From positions 19,716,001-19,780,000 of the forward strand of contig OZ316898.1 of the NCBI GenBank assembly GCA_973895155.1: a stretch of DNA of 64,000 nucleotides, in the 5' to 3' direction. Below are positions 34,892 to 46,299 of this stretch, piece by piece; the first letter of the stretch is position 1; each line of letters starts with the position of its first letter. The position numbers and the translations under genes are program-made. This DNA is from Marsupella aquatica (taxonomy: Eukaryota > Marchantiophyta). The notes beneath the pieces were generated by a model. It saw only the letters and a program-made list of their open reading frames with translations, made no database searches and had not been told where the DNA came from.

Positions 34892-36139
34892 TTATTTTCC
34901 TGTAGTCTCTTCCAAAGAGTGCCCGTAATGCCACTCCCGTCTACCCAGATCTTGTCTAATCCTGTAGAACTCCTCTGCATCCTCCAAAATCTGCATGTCC
35001 AGCTTCACAACACTCATGCCTTCCTCGGCCCCCAGCTTGCCCAACGCCCCCTTGAATGGTAGCGCAACCTGACTTAACCCGGCATAGTTCCCCTTATTCG
35101 GCTCCCCCTGTGGTGCACCTGCATTGACAAATATCACTGCACAAGTATTCTCAAAAGCCCTTGCCACAAGAGTGCTGTCCAGGAACAAAGCCTCTGCAAA
35201 GGGATTTTGCCTGAGGCCAGCTTCACTGCAGTCAGCGGTCCACCAGGCCGGAATTATGATGAGTTTTGCCCCAGAGGAGATCATTGCCCGGAAGGCTTCA
35301 GGGAAGGCCAGGTCCCAGCAGATGAGAAGGCCTACTCTACCGAGGGGGGTGTCAAAGGCTTCATGGGGGCTGTGGCCTGAGGATGTCAGGTATGGGCGCT
35401 CCGGATGCCAGAGGTTTTTCTTTTGGTATGATGAGAGGATTTCGCCTGTGTTGGAGATAAAGTAGACTATGTTTACCAGGGTGTCATTGCGTTCCTCGAC
35501 GATTGTGCCGGGGACGATGCAGATGTTGCACTCTTTGGCAAGGGAACAGTAGGAGTCGAGGTAGTGCTGGGACTGGGCACAGAGATCTCGGAACTTGGGG
35601 TCGTCCGGGACCCAACTTGTGAGATGGTACTCTGGGAGAACGGCAAGGTGGCAGTCCTGGGAGGCGGCCGAGCGGATGAATTCACACGCTCTGGCGTGGT
35701 TGGCCTCAATTTGCATGGGCTGCAAGTACAGAGTGAGAAAATTATGCTAAGAAACATGAAATCACATGCTTGCAGGGCTTGTCTTAATATGCATGGGCTC
35801 TAGGGAACCACACAGTGAGCCATGGCAGCTAAAACGAAGGTACAATGACACTTGGACGAGCAATATGAGGCGACAGTAATTCCATTCTAAAGAAGAATTT
35901 TACTGAAGTGCACAAGAGCGACCTTTCAATAGGAATTCGGGAGCTGGAATCAGAGGAGTATAATTTCTCTACATGCTTAACAAGAATGGGGATGAGAACG
36001 TTCTTACGTTAGGGTAGAGCTGAATGACTGCAACTTTATATACAGGCGCCGTATCGGGTGTGGCTATTAGCTCACTGGCGTGATCGCCATTACTCACACT
36101 GTAGCGAACATGCAGTAAAGAGATGACAATAGTGGGCAT
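34892..36139 (-). CDS. Carbon-nitrogen hydrolase (nitrilase superfamily), fungal-like
   Basis: Two exons join in phase 0: 36139-36008 and 35719-34892, giving 319 residues. The catalytic triad of the superfamily is complete: Glu in LAVLPEYHLTSW (near residue 74), Lys in SSYQKKNLWHPERPYL (near 143), and Cys in GRVGLLICWDLAFPEAFR (near 178). The family cleaves C-N bonds of nitriles, amides or carbamoyl groups through a cysteine nucleophile. The KKNLWHPER and RAFENTCAVIFVNAGAP blocks resemble, in my recall, the uncharacterised fungal and bacterial hydrolases more than plant NIT, NLP or omega-amidase proteins, so the substrate is unknown. The first strand KVAVIQLYPN is encoded in exon 1. The residues before it (from MPTIVISLL) are unusual, and an extra upstream exon cannot be excluded. 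Confidence 0.85.
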
Positions 36140-36179
36140 GTCAATAGAATTCACACGATGACGGTGTATCAATTATGCA

Positions 36180-37780
36180 AAAGCAGAAAGAAAAAGTTTA
36201 CGAGGGTTCCAAAGACGGAGATGAATATCAGGCAGAGATCGCGGCCACTAGGGAGCGGGAGTTCTCTCCAGTGCACCTTTCAAATTCAGGGAATGCCTTG
36301 ATGAAGCACTACTTTGAGCAAAGTAGACATTTTGGTTATCGATAGTCGTTGATCAAATGTAGTCTTTAATCAAATGATAGTCTTATTGATTACCCACTCC
36401 ATGACGTTGTGTGGGTAATCAAACCCAAGGACAAAGAATCAATAGAGAAGAATCGATGTACTTGCACTAGTTTTATTTCTAGAGTCTGAAAGTAAATCTA
36501 TGGGCAATAGGAAGGATCCAAGAGGGTGTATATTCGACCATACTTCCTGAGAACATATCAAGACTAGTGCTGACGAAGCTTCCGGTGACGTTATTCGTAG
36601 GGATCAATCAATGGAAACTGTTGCACAATTACAAGTTGCAATCAGGAATAACTGCAGGTTAGCAGAGGAAGCAATGCCTTATATGTTGGAATTTTTACAG
36701 AGATGCAAGGGAACTGGCCCAGTCGAGTCCAGATACTCAAAAGGACGAGTCTAACACAGCTATTGCACAAATTCGAGATGTTTCACTTTAGGGAGTCTGT
36801 GATATCCCCTGCCCGTCAATTAACTCTCGACCTGACTCTCAAAACCAGAGAATACCTATTCAATTCGTTCACCCAGCTAAGAAAACAGTTGGCCATCCTT
36901 TGAGCTGCTCAGCCGTAATAGGCATCTATGGTCCTCTGGTATATCCAATCTTCGACTTCGAGTCAGATTTGCTATGACAATCCCCAACCAGCAGAACGAC
37001 CAACCGTCACGATGCTTATCAACGAGATGCTCAGATGATAAGCACAGGAAACGAAGGAGTTCCTGTTACTCAGAACAACGATAGTACAAATCACCAGCTC
37101 CTTGGCAAGCATCACCAGCCACCCAAAACAGAGGCACCTTCATACCTAACGTCAGAGAATGGCTTCATAGATCGAATTGTGGGTAAGGAGACACCGTTAC
37201 AACAATAAATCGCACCTGAATTGTGACATCTCTTAGGTCGAAGCGGTCCCCTCGTCCTGCCTTGCCTAGCTTGTCTGTCACGAGCGCCAATTGCGCCGAA
37301 CTTCAGGACCGCCAGTGCAAACTATCGGCTTCGAGCCAGATGTGGGTTTTTTTTGCCAATTTGGACTTCTGGCGATTCTCGTCAAGTCGCGGGAGCCACA
37401 CCATGGCATCCCAGCTCGGATTGTAAAGATCTACTTTACATGCGTGCCCACTGCCCAGTTCTGCCCCAGTCCGAAGCCGACTTTTGTCTTTGGCACGGTC
37501 TTCCTAGCACTCTTTGTATGTCAATCTGCCTTTTCCCCTTCCTTCCCCCCCCCCCCCCCCCCCCTCTCCCCAGCCCCCCTTTATTATTGGGAACCTGTCT
37601 CCTGGTTCGGCGTCTTTGCCTTGTGGCAACTGTGATATAAATCGATATATATCTGCCGCTTCTAATTCTACTAACTTGGACAGCTCAGAAATGGGACTAC
37701 CTACAGTACATTGCCTGCTTCCGTGCCACTGCCGCCGACCGCAAGCCCGCCCTCCTACAGTAGCTGCCTTCCTGCCGCTT
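36180..37780. other. Intergenic; no gene seen
   Basis: No supported gene. A run of about 20 C residues ends near 37564 inside a CT-rich stretch, and open frames over it are artefacts of that tract. Confidence 0.4.
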
Positions 37781-37781
37781 G

Positions 37782-37905
37782 CCTAGCTGCCTTACTACCT
37801 TATTACTACCTTCCTACCTTGCCGCCTTGCGTGCCTGTTCCTGCCTAGCTGCCTTACTACCTTATTACTACCTTCCTACCTTGCCGCCTTGCGTGCCTGT
37901 TCCTG
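37782..37905. repeat. Tandem duplication, 62-bp unit, two copies
   Basis: The word cctagctgccttactacctt begins at 37782 and again at 37844. The two 62-bp units are essentially identical to gcgtgcctgttcctg, which indicates a very recent duplication. They are pyrimidine-rich. Confidence 0.85.
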
Positions 37906-37967
37906 TACCCAAGTCAGCATTTCTGAGTTACCGTTCAGACAGAAGTCCAAAATTAGCTGAGAAAATT

Positions 37968-38140
37968 GAGAGATTTGCTTGGTGGGACCCCAAATGAAAA
38001 TGTTTTATTTAATTGAACCCTTGAAAGTTTAGGTCCGTCTATTCAAGGTAAATCAATGGAGGTAAATCAATGGTGTGAATCACTCAGGGGTCCTATCAAA
38101 TAAAACATTTTCATTTGGGGTCCCACCAAGCAAATCCCTC
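37968..38140. mobile_element. MITE with about 41-bp perfect terminal inverted repeats, Mutator-like
   Basis: The left end (gatttgcttggtgggacccc then aaatgaaaatgttttattt) is repeated in perfect reverse complement at the right end (aaataaaacattttcatttg then gggtcccaccaagcaaatc). The 173-bp element has only about 85 bp of spacer. A direct repeat tgagaaaatt stands at 37958-37967 and 38141-38150, consistent with the 9-10-bp duplications of the Mutator group. A further copy of ctgagaaaattg with the last bases of the element follows at 38151-38171, so the right flank has itself been duplicated. Confidence 0.82.
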
Positions 38141-38769
38141 TGAGAAAATTGCAAATCCCTCTGAGAAAATTGTCCCCAGAGTACAGAAGACTATATTTGG
38201 TAGACCTTCGATGTTCCGGGTTGGAACTCCACTTCGAGTTCGAACTCAGCTAATTCTGTTTCTGCTGTTCGCTATGAGTTACGTACAGTACTGTAAGACT
38301 GAAGACGAGAGGGCGCGAGAGAATTTTGGAGCTGAGGCAGAGGACCCATTTGAGCGCGCCAATTCCGAGTCGTGCAGAAAGAGTTGAGGAGGAAGAGGAG
38401 GAGGAGAACGCGAGATCGAGTCACACTTGTTGTCGATCGGGGACCAAAGAGCTTTGTTTCGATCACCAAAGAGATTTGTTTCGATCAGGGATCGTGTTTC
38501 TTACGACACTTGCGAACCAGAGCTGCAAGATCAGGCTCGAGAAGTGGCTGCCTAGCTCACTGATACAGTCCTCAGGTACGCATTTCTTTGATGCTTGCCA
38601 GATCCCGATCGCCGTTTCGGTCCTGTAACGCTTGATTTGACCATGCGCTCTTTTAAGTCTTAATGCCCTCTTGATGAGTACTCAACCAGGCCGAGCAATC
38701 TTGTGCTTTATCCGGGTGTTTAGGGTCTTACCTGGGCTGTCGGGGGCGGTCTCACCTGATGCGGGCGGG

Positions 38770-39312
38770 GACTAGAGAGAGTACACCTTCTGCACAACGT
38801 AGTTTGTTACGTACGTGAAATGCTCGGGGCCAGACTGCTAAATTTCTCCATAGAATAGAATAAATGATACAAGAGCTGCGCTCAATTTCCTGATCAAGGG
38901 GCCTGGTTTAGAAAATGTTGCGCGATTGGGGTGATGGGGTTTAGTGATGGCAAGTTGTGATCTCGTCAGCATCCTGCTCAACTTGGACGATAGCTCGTCA
39001 TTTTGTACTTCGTGGATTCTAGCAGAACATTCAATAGCTGAGGTGTTTTCGTCTGCTCACTCATTTAGTTGGGATATAACACGATTAGATCTCCACCTGT
39101 TGTTGGTGTCGGTTTGTTCATTCTTTACGCTTCTCAGTTTAGATTTGGGTCGGAGCTAGTCAAGTACTACAGCTGCTTTCGGTTCTAGTGTCCGATTGCT
39201 CTGCGATTGATGCTGACAATCATAGGTACTTGAATTGAATCCAATTCTCTGAACGACACAGAGCGGGAGAAAATCAGTCATCAGTTTCCGAATCCACTCT
39301 ACTCTAATCGAT
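38770..39312. repeat. Direct duplication, left copy
   Basis: This block matches 42840-43392 in the same orientation at many points: gtttgttacgtacgtgaaatgct, gcgattggggtgatggggttta, caagttgtgatc, ctcgt and, at its end, aaaatcagtcatcagtttccg. The two copies lie about 4.07 kb apart and flank the lysine-rich gene, so a block of about 4 kb may once have been duplicated in tandem. Confidence 0.8.
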
Positions 39313-39662
39313 TAGTGAACGTGCTAGAGGCTACAAGATAGTCACCCCGGACATGGTAACGGTTTGTCTGAATGGGAATTATGCGACTTACAGGACGGTA
39401 TCAGCTCAAATTGCCCTGACTTGCTCTCATCTGTACTGGGAACAAGATTCCCGAGAGCTATGCATCATCGGGTAGCTGCTACCTCATTGGGGGTTTTGGG
39501 TGTTCAAGCGTAGACAGTATTTCGAACACTGTTATCACTGCGAGACTCAATCTGACTTGACGACGGATCTAGCCGTTTGCTCTACTGTGGCTCCGAAAAT
39601 CTCTTCTGGTTCTTCTGCATGATCTTTACCGCGGCTTCATAACAACTCGACCTGGCAACCAA

Positions 39663-40100
39663 TTCGGATCGTGCTCCATGCGACGTCCAAGTGTAACCTG
39701 AGGGATCCAGGTTTCGGTCCCAGATCCGAGTAGTTAATTCACGTATGGGCGATTCTTGTAACTCAGCACAGAGAGCTCTGCTTAGGTAGAGGTGTATCCC
39801 AACTAAGATCCATTATTGTCGTCGTAGTTCCAGCCGCTTCCTGAGACGAATGATGACTGGGGTTCGGATCGTGCTCGATGCGACGGCCAAGTGTAACCTG
39901 AGGGATCCAGGTTTCGGTCCCAGATCCTGAAAGGTTTAGGACTTGGACCTTCTGAACCTTGAGGTCATCCGAGTAGTTAATTCACGTATGGGCGATTCTC
40001 GTAACTCAGAGAGAGCTCAGTTTAGGTAGAGTTGTATCCCAACTAAGATACATTATTGTCTTCGTAGTTCCAGCCGCTTGCTGAGACGAATGATGACTGG
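39663..40100. repeat. Tandem duplication upstream of the lysine-rich gene
   Basis: The segment starting ttcggatcgtgct (39663) and ending gaatgatgactgg (about 39861) is repeated from 39863 to 40100. The second copy carries about 40 extra bases (aaggtttaggacttggacct and flanks). It lies 570-1010 bases before the start codon at 40673, so the duplication may affect the promoter or leader. Confidence 0.85.
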
Positions 40101-40672
40101 GGCACGGTACGACAAAGCAGTTGCGATGGAAAGATCGGAAATATGGACATGAGTAGATTAGGAATGTTATGAGAATGACGTGTTCTATCGTAAGTGTTTT
40201 CTGTCAGTTAGAGGTTTCAGGTTCGACTATTAGAAGCTCTTTAGTCATTCATTTTTATATCCGGGTTGGATTTCTGTACTTTGGAAATATGACGGCTACC
40301 TCAGGAAATTGTTTAAGGTCGAATCTTCTCAGACATTTGAGTCTGTTTTAGTCGAATCCATTTTGCGAGTTTAGTTTCGGTGCTTGGAGCTCTACAGTTA
40401 TTAGCAGTGTTTTCAGACAACCCGTTTTCGTGGTTGTGTTGCATCCATGGCCCGTTTTAGCTCCAATTGGACTGTCGTATAATTGAACTAATGAGGCACA
40501 AGAACAAAGTGCAGTATAAGCTTCGTTAGAATTGCCTTGACTTGAGCCTGGTTATATCTTTTTCTGTCCTGACGTGATGCTTGTGTTCACTGGGGGGCCT
40601 CTCGTTTGTATTTCCCACTGAAAATCGGCACTTACGTACTGAATCCAGGCTACGGTGAAATATCTGGACGAA

Positions 40673-41699
40673 ATGTCGGAAGGGATTGTGAAGAAGGTCA
40701 CGGAAGGGGTGGCCCACTTAATACATCCAGAGGTCAGAATTCTCTTTGACATTTCATTCTCTTTTGGAAACTGTATCAGCTTGAGGTAAATTGTCCCCAA
40801 AATGGACTCTTAACGGCCACCGCTTTTTCCCCAACAAGTAAACTCTGCAGGATTAGAATTCGACCACGTTCACGACATTGGGATTGATAGTCTGTATCAC
40901 CGTTGAAACTAACTTTGTGCGTGACAATGTTAAGATTTCAAACAGTCATCAACTCTATTGCTGTTGGCTGCAGCGCAAGGATGACAGAACGGACGAGAAA
41001 GTAGAGAAGCACTCGGAAGACAAGAAAGAGAAGAAGGACAAGGAGGGCAAGGATGAAGGGGTCGTGACGAAGCTCACGGAAGGAGTGTCTCATTTGCTGC
41101 ATCCAGAGGTCAGATCTCTTGTAGATTTCCTTCTCATTCGGGAGCTGAATTTTCTTGGTGAATCATTGTCTCAAAAATGGACTCTGTACGTCAGACACCT
41201 GTTTAGTCTGCAAACTCTAGAGGAGTCGCAAAATTCCGAGACGGAACGTCTTGTATTCTCGAAACACAGCTCTATTTTCTTTCCTGACATTATGGAGTTG
41301 ACATCAATTGTGTTGTGGCAGGGGGAGAAGAAGGCCAAGGAGGAGAACGAGGACAAGAAGGACAAGAAGGACAAGAAAGACAAGAAGGACAAACATGACG
41401 AGGGAGATGGGCATGAAGGAAAGGAGAAGAAGGATAAGAAAGACAAGGGAAAGGATAAGAAGAAAGACGAGAACAAAGAGAAAAATGATGACGGGGATGA
41501 GAAGGAGAAGGAGAAGGAGAAGAAAGAAAGAAAGAAAAGAAGGACAAGCACTCAGAGGGTGACGAGAAGAAGGAGAAGAAAGAAAAAAAAGAAAAGAAGG
41601 ACAAGCACTCAGAGGGAGACGAGAAGAAGGAGAAGAAAGAAAAGAAGGACAAGAAGGATAAGCACGACGAATAGGCATGTGCAGTATGCAAAAAAATAG
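40673..41699 (+). CDS. Lysine-rich hydrophilic protein, KS-dehydrin/LEA-like
   Basis: Three exons join in phase 0: 40673-40732, 40974-41108 and 41322 onward. Exon 1 encodes MSEGIVKKVTEGVAHLIHPE. Exon 2 ends with the related DEGVVTKLTEGVSHLLHPE, and the introns after the two are also similar, so an exon-intron unit was duplicated. These segments resemble the amphipathic K-segment of KS-type dehydrins (EGIVDKIKDK in HIRD11), and the rest is Lys/Asp/Glu/His with almost no hydrophobic residue (KKDKKDKKDKHDEGDGHE). Such proteins protect membranes and enzymes in dry or cold cells. In the exon 3 frame the tail becomes Arg-rich and ends at 41699. A second frame, one base off, carries DKHSEGDEKKEKKEK repeats and stops at 41674 after KDKKDKHDE, which is clearly the ancestral end. 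The switch follows a GAAA repeat at about 41520-41540. Confidence 0.6.
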
Positions 41700-41719
41700 T
41701 TTCACTTGTCTCTTGGTGA

Positions 41720-42835
41720 TAGAATGAACTTCTCATCGTCCCTTAACAGTGGTAAAGTTACAGAGGAACATGTCAGCAAATGATACCAAAATTTACGATA
41801 GGAAATACAAGTCTTTTGAGGTTTGGTTACTGCATGTACAGCGGATTGAGTAAATTGTAGGTGAAGTATTCCTCCCAAGTACTTTGTAATGATTCTCAGG
41901 GACATCATCGACAGTGTGCAAGGATGCCCTGCTTAATAACGTGCGGCCATCAGTTCTTCATTCCTTTGTTGAAGATCCCTATACTTTCTTCACGGGTTGC
42001 TTGTAGACTTTGAAGGATTGAGAACGTGTTGTGCAGATTGTGCAGATTTCGACACTGTTGCGGTACAAGTTATCAAACAGGAGAAAGCAAAAGAAACAGG
42101 CACTAGATCTTTTGTCAAGGTTCTTGAGACTTCCACTGATAAACAGATGAGTTTGGCAACAGTCTGATTCATGATATCGAGACTGTCGTTTTGCTTGAAA
42201 TATAACGAGAGAGGGAGGGAGACGTACGTACATCAGTGATGGTCATCTGTATAAGCCCTTTGGCAGCTACGATGATTGAAAAGTTCCTGCAATGAAATTT
42301 ATATCCGCTTCAAGGCATTTTGTTGGAAATTTTTTGGTAACTGTATGGGGGTCAGCAGATCCTTATGGAAATGGTAGAAGTCGAAAAGCACAGGTCGATC
42401 AATGTATATGAGGGTATATGATGCTGGTGATCACTCCAACATTCTAATTAAAGCGATTTCACGAAAACAGAAATCCGTCGGTATCATCAAGTGTGCAAGT
42501 TTCTAGAAGCGACGGAGTTACGTGTTAGCGCATTTCAGCTTTGACCAACCCTCAATAAGATAGCTTACCATAGTGAGGCTGACCTACCTTTAGCTCCGGA
42601 GTTCCAGACTTCTAGGCAACCGGGACATGAGTGTCCAGAATGTATACTAAATTGACTAAAGCTTCTTAAGGATCCGCGCATCTCTCTTTTCTTAGCCCGC
42701 AACTGGGTCGATAAACTGGGCACGCCATGATTGTGCAAGTTAAGTGGAATCGAAGAAAAACAAACCTCAATGGAGTGAAAATGAGCTCAGTTTCATGAAA
42801 CACAGTAACAGGTGACGTTCTGGGTACTGAGTATA
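41720..42835. other. Intergenic; no gene seen
   Basis: This is the sequence after the lysine-rich gene. Short open frames on the minus strand show no domain. No repeats are evident before 42840. Confidence 0.4.
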
Positions 42836-42839
42836 GATA

Positions 42840-43392
42840 GAGTGCCCCTTCTGCACATATGATTTGTTACGTACGTGATTTGTTACGTACGTGATTTGTT
42901 ACGTACGTGAAATGCTGGAGGCTTGACTGCTAATTTTCTCCGAATAATGTCATCAAGGCTGGATATATCAGTTTGCTGGTCATGGGGCCCGGTCTTGAAA
43001 ATGTTGGGCGATTGGGGTGATGGGGTTTAGGAATGTCAAGTTGTGATCCCGTCCGCATCCTGCTCTACTTGGACGACAGCTCGTGAGTTTGAGTTCGTGG
43101 ATTTTAGTAGCACTACAACTGAGGGTGTTTTCTTCTGCTCACTCACTTACTCGGTACATAACAACACGCGATTAGATCTCCATCTGTTGTTCGTGTTGGT
43201 TTTGTTGGTTTTATAAGCTTCCCAGTTAGATTTGGGTCGGAGACATTCACATGTGCAAGTTGAGTGTCTGAACGCTCTGCGATTGATGCTGAAAATCGCA
43301 GGTAGTGGAATTGAATTCTATTCTGTGAAGGACACAGAGCGGCAGAAAATCAGTCATCAGTTTCCGAATCCTCTCTACTCGTATCGATTAGG
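42840..43392. repeat. Direct duplication, right copy, with a 16-bp triplet repeat
   Basis: This is the partner of 38770-39312. Within it the unit gatttgttacgtacgt is present three times without a mismatch (42861-42876, 42877-42892, 42893-42908), where the left copy has a single similar unit. After 43392 the sequence stops matching the promoter of the lysine-rich gene and passes into another repeat array, so the downstream paralogue, if there was one, is lost. Confidence 0.8.
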
Positions 43393-43522
43393 ACACCTCA
43401 GAGCTGGGTACTTCCATGGTTAGCTTGAAAAAACTTTGTTGATCTCGAAGCAGACTATAATCAAGAAAAGCATCGATGAGTGCACTGTCCTCACTTGATG
43501 GACCACTCCGGCAAATGGACTT

Positions 43523-44090
43523 TGGCTCACAGAAGTTTTGCTTGATCACTTCAAGGTTAAAGCCAGAATTCTCCTCGATCTGCATTGTCCCTGACCCAAT
43601 ACTGCGGATGGACTATGCCCAAAGCATTCAAGAGGTCAATTCTAGGAAACCATGTTTCAAAGAGCTTAATCAGCTTAGCAAAGCATTCAAGACGTCAATT
43701 CTAGTAAACCATGTGTCAAAGAGCTTAACAGCTTAATCAATGTTGACGCTACTTCTTTACACTTGGCTCACAGAAGTTTTGCTTGATCACTTCATTCCAA
43801 GGTAAAAGCCAAAATTCTCCTGGATCTGCATCATCCCTGTCCCAATACTGTGGATGGACTATGCCCAAAGCATTCAAGAGGTCAATGCTAGGAACCCATG
43901 TGTCACAGAGCTTATCAATGGGCTCACAGAAGTTTTGCTTGATCACTTCAAGGTAAAAGCCAAAATTCTCCTTGATCTGGATTGTCCCTGTCCCAATACT
44001 GGGGATGGACTATGCCCAAAGCATTCAAGAGGTTAATGCTAGGAAACCATGTGTCAAAAGAGCTTAATAAATGTTGATGTTACTTCTTCA
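43523..44090. repeat. Tandem repeat array, complex units of about 150-245 bp
   Basis: The words ggctcacagaagttttgcttg (43525, 43763, 43921), gatggactatgcccaaagca (43607, 43851, 44004) and aaccatgtgtcaaagagctt recur in fixed order. About three units are present, two nearly full and one shortened, with high identity. Open frames over it are repeat-driven. Confidence 0.8.
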
Positions 44091-44099
44091 CACTGCTTC

Positions 44100-46290
44100 T
44101 TGACAGTACAAACAACATGGTAGAATGCGTCGTGTAACTGCTGACGCATGGCCCAGAATCTCATCAAACCAATAGGGCTTGCCAAGTTCTCCCTTAGTTA
44201 ACACTTTGGTTACGGCTCTATTTTTTTGGTTAGGGGGGTACGTATTTTGGTAACCTATAACGATTTTGTTCTGGCCGTAAGTGTGTTTTATGTCGTGAGC
44301 CGTAACTCAGGTACAACTGTGCTTTGACACGCCCTAATGGGTCAAATAGGTGTGGTCTCCAATCCAAAAGGAGAGATATTTCACACCAGTTTACAAATCA
44401 GTCATCCACTCATGACTAATAGTGTGAGACTGGCTAGCTACAATCTCCTGGAATGAATTAAATGCCCCTAAATGAATCGGTAGCCTAAAAGAGGTTTGCA
44501 AATCAATGTAATAACAATGCAATTCTGCCTGATTTAGGGTTTAGGGTTTACGACAGTAATGAAATCTTGGATCATGACATCCCTTGATTGGGCGAATTGA
44601 ATCAGGTAATGCACAGATTTCAGCAAAGGCAACAAACTTGGCAACTAGGAGACACATGTCTTCAAGCGCACCATGTGAAAATTTCTCTCCGCCATGCCCC
44701 AGCCTGAATTCATGGTCGATGTGTGGTTTGTGTCTCTGGAACTTTCAACTGTTGAAACAATTTAAACATGGCTTCATAGTCAGTCATGGGATGTCCCAAA
44801 GTGAGCATACTAAAAATTAAGAAGAGTAAACTGAACAGCTTCCTCTTCCACTCGAGACTCACTGCCTCCTGAATGGGCCTATGGATAGGGTCTTGTGGTA
44901 GGCGCAACAACAACTTCTCATTCATTTCATGCTGAGTGGTACACCCAAAAATAAAAGGTACCCTTTGCATACTTCTTGCCTAAAATCACAATGTCCTTCT
45001 ATGCACGCATCCAGCCAGCATGTTTTCAAAGACCATTGATCATAAAACTTCTCCCTCCCGTCAATCGGCCTTCAATCTTGGTGAAAATTGTGCACCGCAC
45101 CTGGGTGACCACACCTTCAGAGTCCACTGTAGCTCCATCCAGGTTGGAAGTGGCACCGGGAGTGGCACTTCAGCTCATAGTTCCGCTTCCTCTTCTTACC
45201 TGCTCCTCAACCTTGGCTACTTCAATGTCTACAACATTTGGGTCTGTACCCTCCATCCCATTACTGAGAATCTCACAGACTGTGGAGGAGAACCACACTA
45301 GAAGAAACCGAGCCTTCTTGAGACCGGAAATTACTCAAAGGCCACACTAGAAGCTCAGCCGGCTTGAAGAGAGGCTCCGGACGCCCCAAAGCTTTGAGGT
45401 TGTTGCTCCACTCCTGTAGCTTGCACTTGCTCAGCTCACTCTGCCACAGAAGTACTAGACTCCTTGCTGTTGCACCTCCCAGCAGGTTGACGCTCAACGT
45501 TCACTACCCCAACTCACTCAAATTTGAACACCAAAAACTAAACAACAGAAGTGTGGTATTTCCCTTGCTCCTGGCACCGCCCGTGAGGGTGTTCCTTTTG
45601 GCCCACCCTAGACACTGAACGAACGTAACTTGTACAATAAGCCCAACTTCTCCAGCTCGCGATTGCAGTCTGCCAAACTCCGAAAACCGATAGCACAATG
45701 TCCTTGGTTCTATGTCGCAACTCCCTGGTCCTCCACAGCCCCTCGTCCATGGCAGTGCTGCAACAAAATAAGCTCCCCGGTCGCAGGTCCTCAGTTGTTG
45801 GTCACTCTGTCATTCACATAAGCTTGTAGTAACCTGGCCTAAACACACAGTTGAGTCCTCCGATGACAAAATCCCTAAACCTTGGCCCAAATGCGAGCTC
45901 TCAATAGTATAACCTTGCAGCATTCAACTGGAAGCGCACAGTGGAGAAGAGCTTCAAGGTCACACCAATGCAGGATTCACTTGATGCAGGACTCACTTGA
46001 TGCAGCACACACTGCGCTTTTCATCGATGCTGCAACTTCAGCCTGAGTGAGAAACTGCCTTGCATTTTTTCCCTCACAAAGAATGCGCGATCGGCTCCTT
46101 CGTCGTGACTAACATTAAACCCTAAACCTGGTTTAATGTAAGCGCAATTGCTTACAACCGTGAGATCCTCCTTTTTTTGGCTTACAACCGTCAGATCGCC
46201 GCTAGATTAAGGCAAGCAAGTGCTCTTCAAATAATTGAGTGCGCATGCTCATTTATTTCCATCAAATTCAAAGTTTGGGATACATGGATG
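44100..46290. other. Intergenic; no supported gene
   Basis: Several overlapping open frames between 45.0 and 45.8 kb on both strands lack domains and splice support. They could be remnants of a transposon, but no termini are visible. Confidence 0.4.
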
Positions 46291-46299
46291 AGGTCCTTT

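Noticed and set aside
37545-37564. Long C run as a structured or regulatory element
   Set aside because: Plain homopolymer in a pyrimidine-rich stretch; similar runs occur at 21.14 and 47.73 kb and their length may be unreliable.
41171-41736. Three long minus-strand frames (Ser/Phe/Leu-rich)
   Set aside because: They are the antisense of the lysine-rich exon; purine-rich coding DNA leaves the other strand open.
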